Assembly (NCBI GenBank): GCA_020446665.1
Contig: JAGREF010000175.1
Span: forward strand, 1-9,845
Reading direction: 5' to 3'
Length of the DNA stretch: 9,845 nucleotides
Source of the DNA: Sphingomonadaceae bacterium
GTDB taxonomy: Bacteria; Pseudomonadota; Alphaproteobacteria; Sphingomonadales; Sphingomonadaceae
The notes beneath the pieces were generated by a model, which was not told the DNA's origin, made no database searches, and saw only the letters and a program-made list of their open reading frames with translations. Positions 6,544 through 9,845 of this stretch are shown here, piece after piece; the stretch's first letter is position 1; each line of letters starts with the position of its first letter. The position numbers and the translations under genes are program-made.

Positions 6544-7074
6544 ATGCGCCTGATTATCGTGGCATTCGCCCTGGCGTTGGCCGCCTGCAGCGGGGCAGAG
6601 CAAGCCGATACAGTCACACAAGACGAGGATATTGTCCCTGTTGCGCAGGCAAGTGCGCAGTTGGGGGCGGGCGGAATCACGCTGACTGGTGGCGCAGAGG
6701 ATGTTGCTGTGCCGTTCGGCTCCTCCCGCGCAGAGACCGAAGCGACGCTGATCCCGTTGCTGGGTGAGCCGCAATCACGCGATGCCAATGGCGAATGCGG
6801 CGCGGGGGCGATGGAATTTTCCGCCTATGAAGGGCTGACGCTGAATTTCATGGACGGCATCTTTGTCGGGTGGTCGGCCAATGGGGCGCCCTATTTGCCG
6901 TCTGAAACCCGCGCGGAGCTGGGCGATGCTGCCACGCCCTTTGCCGACAGTACTATTGGCGAGGAATTCACCATGGGTGAAGGCGATGCCATCGTCTCCG
7001 GCCTGTTTGCCAGCGACGATCCGGATGCTCCGGTTACGGACTTGTGGGCCGGGACAAATTGCATCTTCCGCTGA
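6544..7074 (+). CDS. Small lipoprotein of unknown function
   Basis: The protein is 176 residues from the ATG at 6544, set by GAGGAG upstream. The N-terminus MRLIIVAFALALAAC is a lipoprotein signal peptide with lipobox LAAC, so Cys15 should be lipidated and the protein held at the inner or outer membrane facing the periplasm. The mature part is acidic. After a flexible linker (about 16-45) comes a segment VPFGSSRAETEATLIPLLGEP, loosely like the small BamE/SmpA-type repeat seen in envelope proteins; this likeness is weak. Then come NGECGAGAMEFSAYEGLTL and DGIFVGWSANGAPYLP. Two cysteines, Cys85 and Cys173 near the C-terminus (GTNCIFR), could form a disulfide. I do not recognise a named family. 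It is the first gene of a probable operon with the hydrolase (21 bases on) and is divergent from the MarR gene. Confidence 0.85.
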   Translation: MRLIIVAFALALAACSGAEQADTVTQDEDIVPVAQASAQLGAGGITLTGGAEDVAVPFGSSRAETEATLIPLLGEPQSRDANGECGAGAMEFSAYEGLTLNFMDGIFVGWSANGAPYLPSETRAELGDAATPFADSTIGEEFTMGEGDAIVSGLFASDDPDAPVTDLWAGTNCIFR

Positions 7075-7095
7075 TTGGGCTTAGCCCTGCCGTCC

Positions 7096-7839
7096 ATGAC
7101 AACTGAGATGATCGCCTCTTTTGACGGCGTCGTACTTGCGGTGCATCGCATGGGCGCAGGGCGACCAGTCGTGATGCTGCATGGGCTGTTTTCCGATGCA
7201 CAGACCAATTGGGTCCGTTTCGGCCATGCGGCGAAACTGGTCGAGGCTGGGTTTGAAGTGGTCATGCCTGATCTGCGGGCGCATGGGCACAGTTCCAAGC
7301 CACATGAACCGGCGGATTATCCGGAAGATGTTCTGGTGCGCGATGTGCAGGCTCTGGTCACATCGTTCGGCTTGGGCGAATTCGATCTGGTCGGTTTCTC
7401 GCTCGGCTCGCGCACTGCGGCCAGGGCGGTAATATCCGGTCTCGCACCTCGCAGGCTGGTACTTTCAGGCATGGGGCTGGAAGGGCTGGCGGGCTGGGCG
7501 CGGCGCGCACATTTCTTCATCGACGCGATTGATCGCTATGACGAGATACACATGGGCGACCCGGCCTTTTTCGCCAAGAGCTTTATGAAAACGCAAAAGG
7601 TGGACCGGGTGGCGGCGCGATTGTTGCTCCAGTCGGTCGGAGACACCACGCCGGAGCAACTGGCCGCGATTACGATGCCCACACTCGTGCTATGCGGTAG
7701 TGAGGATCGCGATAATGGGTCGCCCCATGCGCTGGCAGAGGCCTTACCCGATGCGCAACTCGCAGAAATTCAGGGAACACATATGAGCTCGGTGACGGAA
7801 AGTGCATTGGGCGAACAACTTGTGAGTTTCCTGCAATGA
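7096..7839 (+). CDS. Alpha/beta-fold hydrolase
   Basis: This is a soluble serine hydrolase of about 247 residues with no signal peptide, hence cytoplasmic; the substrate is unknown. The catalytic parts are all visible: HG of the oxyanion loop in VVMLHGLF (His29-Gly30), the nucleophile elbow GFSLGS (Ser102), the acid in CGSEDRDNGSP (Asp204, or less likely Asp206), and the catalytic histidine in QGTHMS (His229). LRAHGHSSKP (about 62-71) is the usual strand-4 region of this superfamily. The start is uncertain because none of the candidates has a good ribosome binding site: TTG at 7075 directly after the lipoprotein stop, ATG at 7096, or ATG at 7108. I chose 7096 because the protein then begins shortly before the first strand. 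Translation is probably coupled to the lipoprotein gene. The stop overlaps the start of the membrane-protein gene. Confidence 0.88.
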   Translation: MTTEMIASFDGVVLAVHRMGAGRPVVMLHGLFSDAQTNWVRFGHAAKLVEAGFEVVMPDLRAHGHSSKPHEPADYPEDVLVRDVQALVTSFGLGEFDLVGFSLGSRTAARAVISGLAPRRLVLSGMGLEGLAGWARRAHFFIDAIDRYDEIHMGDPAFFAKSFMKTQKVDRVAARLLLQSVGDTTPEQLAAITMPTLVLCGSEDRDNGSPHALAEALPDAQLAEIQGTHMSSVTESALGEQLVSFLQ

Positions 7840-8354
7840 AGAGCTATAGGGCTTTCCTTGGCTGGTGGATTGGCGGGTTGATCGCCTTTGGCATCACCCA
7901 CAGTTTCCATGTCCCGCTTGCTATTGACGCTGTGCCGGGAGGGATACTCGATCACCAGGCAGCGAACAGTGCTGCAGAGGTGAACCGTATCCAGGCGGAA
8001 TGGGAGGCAGCCGGGCTGCTCGGCCAAGCCCGCACGGCCATGCTGACCGATCTGCTCTTTATCGTGATTTACAGCTTTGGCGCATGGCTGGGAGGGCTCT
8101 GGTTCCGCCGCAACGGCAAGGGCGCGGTGCGGGTTCTGGGCAATATAATCGTCTGGGCAGCGGTGTTTTTCCTGCTCAGCGACCTTGGCGAGACAATCCT
8201 GCAGCTGAAGGAATTGTTGGCGGGCGAGGGCAGTGACAGCTACGCTGCGATCCATTCAACGCTGCAACCAGTCAAGATGGCAGCATGGGTGATCAGCTTT
8301 GTCGGTATCATCATTGCGCTTGCCGCCGAACGCTTGAGCAGGAAACCGGCTTGA
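7836..8354 (+). CDS. Four-helix membrane protein of unknown function
   Basis: The protein has 172 residues. Its ATG overlaps the hydrolase stop in ATGA (7836-7839), a standard sign of coupled translation within an operon. Hydrophobic helices are at about 7-24, 69-90, 100-120 and 148-165. They leave a loop of about 45 residues between helices 1 and 2 and a basic cytoplasmic stretch FRRNGKG (90-96) after helix 2, so both ends are probably cytoplasmic. Polar or charged residues lie in or beside helices: HSFH at 22-25, Asp72 at the start of helix 2, and Asp116 and Glu119 in helix 3. These would be the places to look for an ion or metal site. I recognise no named family. The tight link to the hydrolase suggests a shared process, perhaps in the envelope, but this is only context. 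Confidence 0.8.
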   Translation: MKSYRAFLGWWIGGLIAFGITHSFHVPLAIDAVPGGILDHQAANSAAEVNRIQAEWEAAGLLGQARTAMLTDLLFIVIYSFGAWLGGLWFRRNGKGAVRVLGNIIVWAAVFFLLSDLGETILQLKELLAGEGSDSYAAIHSTLQPVKMAAWVISFVGIIIALAAERLSRKPA

Positions 8355-8406
8355 TTTGGTCGGCCTGCACGTCCAATCTGGTCGCAATCGAAACAATCAG
8401 TCGCTT

Positions 8407-8411
8407 AGGAA
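8407..8411 (+). promoter_or_regulatory. Ribosome binding site of the M2 peptidase gene
   Basis: AGGAA ends eight bases before the ATG at 8420 and supports a start that gives a complete signal peptide. The 65-base gap before it also holds two near-identical 9-mers, ATTTGGTCG at 8354-8362 and ATCTGGTCG at 8376-8384, spaced 22 bases apart. Confidence 0.65.
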
Positions 8412-8419
8412 ATTCTCTC

Positions 8420-9845
8420 ATGAAATTCGCCCCCGCTGCGCTTTCCGCCATTGCCCTGTGCCTTGCCTCTCCGGCACTGGCTGACAATCACCAGCCTGCC
8501 GACACGGCGAGTGCGGAAGCGGCCCCGCCGATGACGCCTGAAGGGGCGAAGGAATGGGTTGAAGGGGTGGAACAGGACCTGTTCGATTTCTCTGTCGAAG
8601 CGAGCAAGGTGTTCTGGATCAACGCCAACTTTATCACTGACGATTCTGACGCGCTGGCCGCACGCTATGGTGCCATCGGCACGGAAAAGAGCGTGAATTA
8701 CGCGCTGGAAGCGGCCAAATATGCGCAGGTCGAAGGGCTGGATTACAACACGCATCGCAAGCTCAACATCCTGCGCAACGGCATTGTCCTGCCTGCGCCA
8801 ACGACAGAAGGAGCAGCCACTGAGCTGAACGAAATCGCGACCTGGCTCAATTCGCAATATGGCAAGGGCAAGGGCACGCTGAATGGCGAAGCTATCAGCG
8901 GGTCTGACATTGAAGCGGAAATGGGCAATCTCGACCGCACGCCTGCCGAATATGCGGAAATGTGGGCCAGCTGGCACGATAATGTCGGCACACCGATGAA
9001 AGAAGATTATGCCCGCATGGTCGCCATCGCCAATGAAGGCGCGCGCGAACTGGGCTTTGCCGATGTGGGCGCGATGTGGCGCAGCGGCTATGACATGCCG
9101 CCGGAAGAATTTGCAGGCGAGATGGAGCGGCTGTGGCAAGAGGTGAAGCCGCTTTACATGGCGCTGCACACCTATGTCCGCTGGAAACTCAACGAGAAAT
9201 ATGGCGACGAAGTGCAGCCCAAGACCGGCCCGATCCGTGCCGATCTGCTGGGCAATATGTGGGCGCAGGAATGGGGCAATATCTACCCGCTGGTGGCCCC
9301 GCAGGGCGCAGGCGATATCGGCTATGATCTGACCGATCTGATCGCGGCCAAGGGGCTGAGCGAGATGGACATGGTCAAGGCGGGCGAGAATTTCTTCTCC
9401 TCGCTGGGCTTTGCCCCGCTACCCGATACATTCTGGTCCCGCTCGCTCTTCACCAAGCCTGCTGATCGCGAAGTGGTTTGCCATGCCAGCGCATGGGATA
9501 TCGACAATAAGGACGATATTCGCATCAAGATGTGCATCAAGCGCAATGCGGATGACTTTGTCGTGATCCATCACGAGCTGGGCCACAATTATTACCAGCG
9601 CGCCTACAAGGATCAGCCCTATCTCTATCTGAACGGCGCGAATGACGGCTTCCACGAGGCTATTGGCGATATGATCGCGCTGTCGATCACCCCGGAATAT
9701 CTGGTCCAGATCGGCATGCTCGATCGCAAGGATGTACCCGGCGAGGACAAGGATATCGGCCTGCTGCTGCGGCAGGCGATGGACAAGATCGCCTTCCTGC
9801 CGTTCGGCCTGCTGGTCGACAAATGGCGCTGGGGCGTGTTCGACG
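8420..9845 (+). CDS. Secreted M2-family zinc metallopeptidase, ACE-like dipeptidyl carboxypeptidase (3' end outside window)
   Basis: This is a homologue of angiotensin-converting enzyme, which removes dipeptides from peptide C-termini with a single zinc. The frame is open to the window edge (475 complete codons), so the C-terminal part is missing; bacterial M2 enzymes are usually 600 or more residues. A Sec signal peptide covers residues 1-21 (MKFAPAALS...SPALA, cleavage before Asp22), placing the enzyme in the periplasm or outside. The zinc site is HELGH at 385-389 with the third ligand Glu413 in GFHEAIGD. The 24-residue spacing from the second His to the Glu is that of human ACE. Upstream, CHASAWDIDN and KMCIKR keep the cysteine pair, the His-Ala substrate-contact residues and the strand before the zinc helix. 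ADLLGNMWAQEWGNIYPLV and MWRSGYDM also match ACE, as does FLPFGLLVDKWRWGVF at the edge. It lies 65 bases after the membrane protein and may be its own unit. The physiological substrate in bacteria is unknown. Confidence 0.95.
   Translation, partial: MKFAPAALSAIALCLASPALADNHQPADTASAEAAPPMTPEGAKEWVEGVEQDLFDFSVEASKVFWINANFITDDSDALAARYGAIGTEKSVNYALEAAKYAQVEGLDYNTHRKLNILRNGIVLPAPTTEGAATELNEIATWLNSQYGKGKGTLNGEAISGSDIEAEMGNLDRTPAEYAEMWASWHDNVGTPMKEDYARMVAIANEGARELGFADVGAMWRSGYDMPPEEFAGEMERLWQEVKPLYMALHTYVRWKLNEKYGDEVQPKTGPIRADLLGNMWAQEWGNIYPLVAPQGAGDIGYDLTDLIAAKGLSEMDMVKAGENFFSSLGFAPLPDTFWSRSLFTKPADREVVCHASAWDIDNKDDIRIKMCIKRNADDFVVIHHELGHNYYQRAYKDQPYLYLNGANDGFHEAIGDMIALSITPEYLVQIGMLDRKDVPGEDKDIGLLLRQAMDKIAFLPFGLLVDKWRWGVFD

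Noticed and set aside
7077..7087. GGGC-TTA-GCCC between the lipoprotein and the hydrolase
   Set aside because: A 4-bp stem with no T run is too small to call a terminator or a regulatory element.
8405..9169. 254-residue open frame on the minus strand opposite the M2 peptidase
   Set aside because: It is antisense to clear ACE-family sequence and has no domain, signal or ribosome binding site of its own.

Overview
The window looks like ordinary chromosome from a GC-rich alphaproteobacterium. My best guess is a sphingomonad or erythrobacter. This rests on the general protein character, the strong bias for G/C at third codon positions, and a secreted angiotensin-converting-enzyme-like (M2) peptidase of the kind I associate with that group. 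It is an inference, because nothing in the window fixes the species. I see no tRNA, rRNA, insertion sequence, CRISPR array, integrase or phage gene, and coding density is very high.

Layout. (1) 1-310: the 3' part of rplS (ribosomal protein L19), closed by a clear intrinsic terminator. (2) 334-3340, plus strand: an APC-superfamily amino-acid permease, asd (aspartate-semialdehyde dehydrogenase, the branch point to lysine/diaminopimelate, threonine and methionine), and a thioredoxin-fold protein of the DsbA / 2-hydroxychromene-2-carboxylate isomerase family whose start codon lies inside a perfect 10-bp hairpin. (3) 3337-6413, minus strand: a three-gene drug-efflux operon in the order MarR regulator, EmrA-like HlyD adaptor, EmrB-like 14-helix MFS pump. 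This is the same order as E. coli emrRAB. Its last gene converges on the isomerase-family gene, and the two share one CTAG in which both TAG stops lie. (4) 6414-6543: a 130-bp divergent control region with an operator-like imperfect palindrome, a TATAAT on the plus strand inside that palindrome, and a second short palindrome. (5) 6544-8354, plus strand: a small lipoprotein of unknown function, an alpha/beta hydrolase, and a four-helix membrane protein whose start overlaps the hydrolase stop (ATGA). (6) 8420 to the right edge: a secreted M2-family zinc dipeptidyl carboxypeptidase (ACE homologue), cut off by the window end.

How the parts work together. The MarR/EmrA/EmrB set is a self-contained inner-membrane-plus-periplasm export module. 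It would need an outer-membrane TolC-type channel encoded elsewhere. The palindrome next to the MarR start is the natural candidate for autoregulation. Because it also covers a possible promoter of the divergent lipoprotein-hydrolase-membrane protein genes, the regulator may control both sides. I found no convincing evidence of a wholly new system. The least explained part is the lipoprotein / hydrolase / membrane-protein cluster and its link to the MarR control region.
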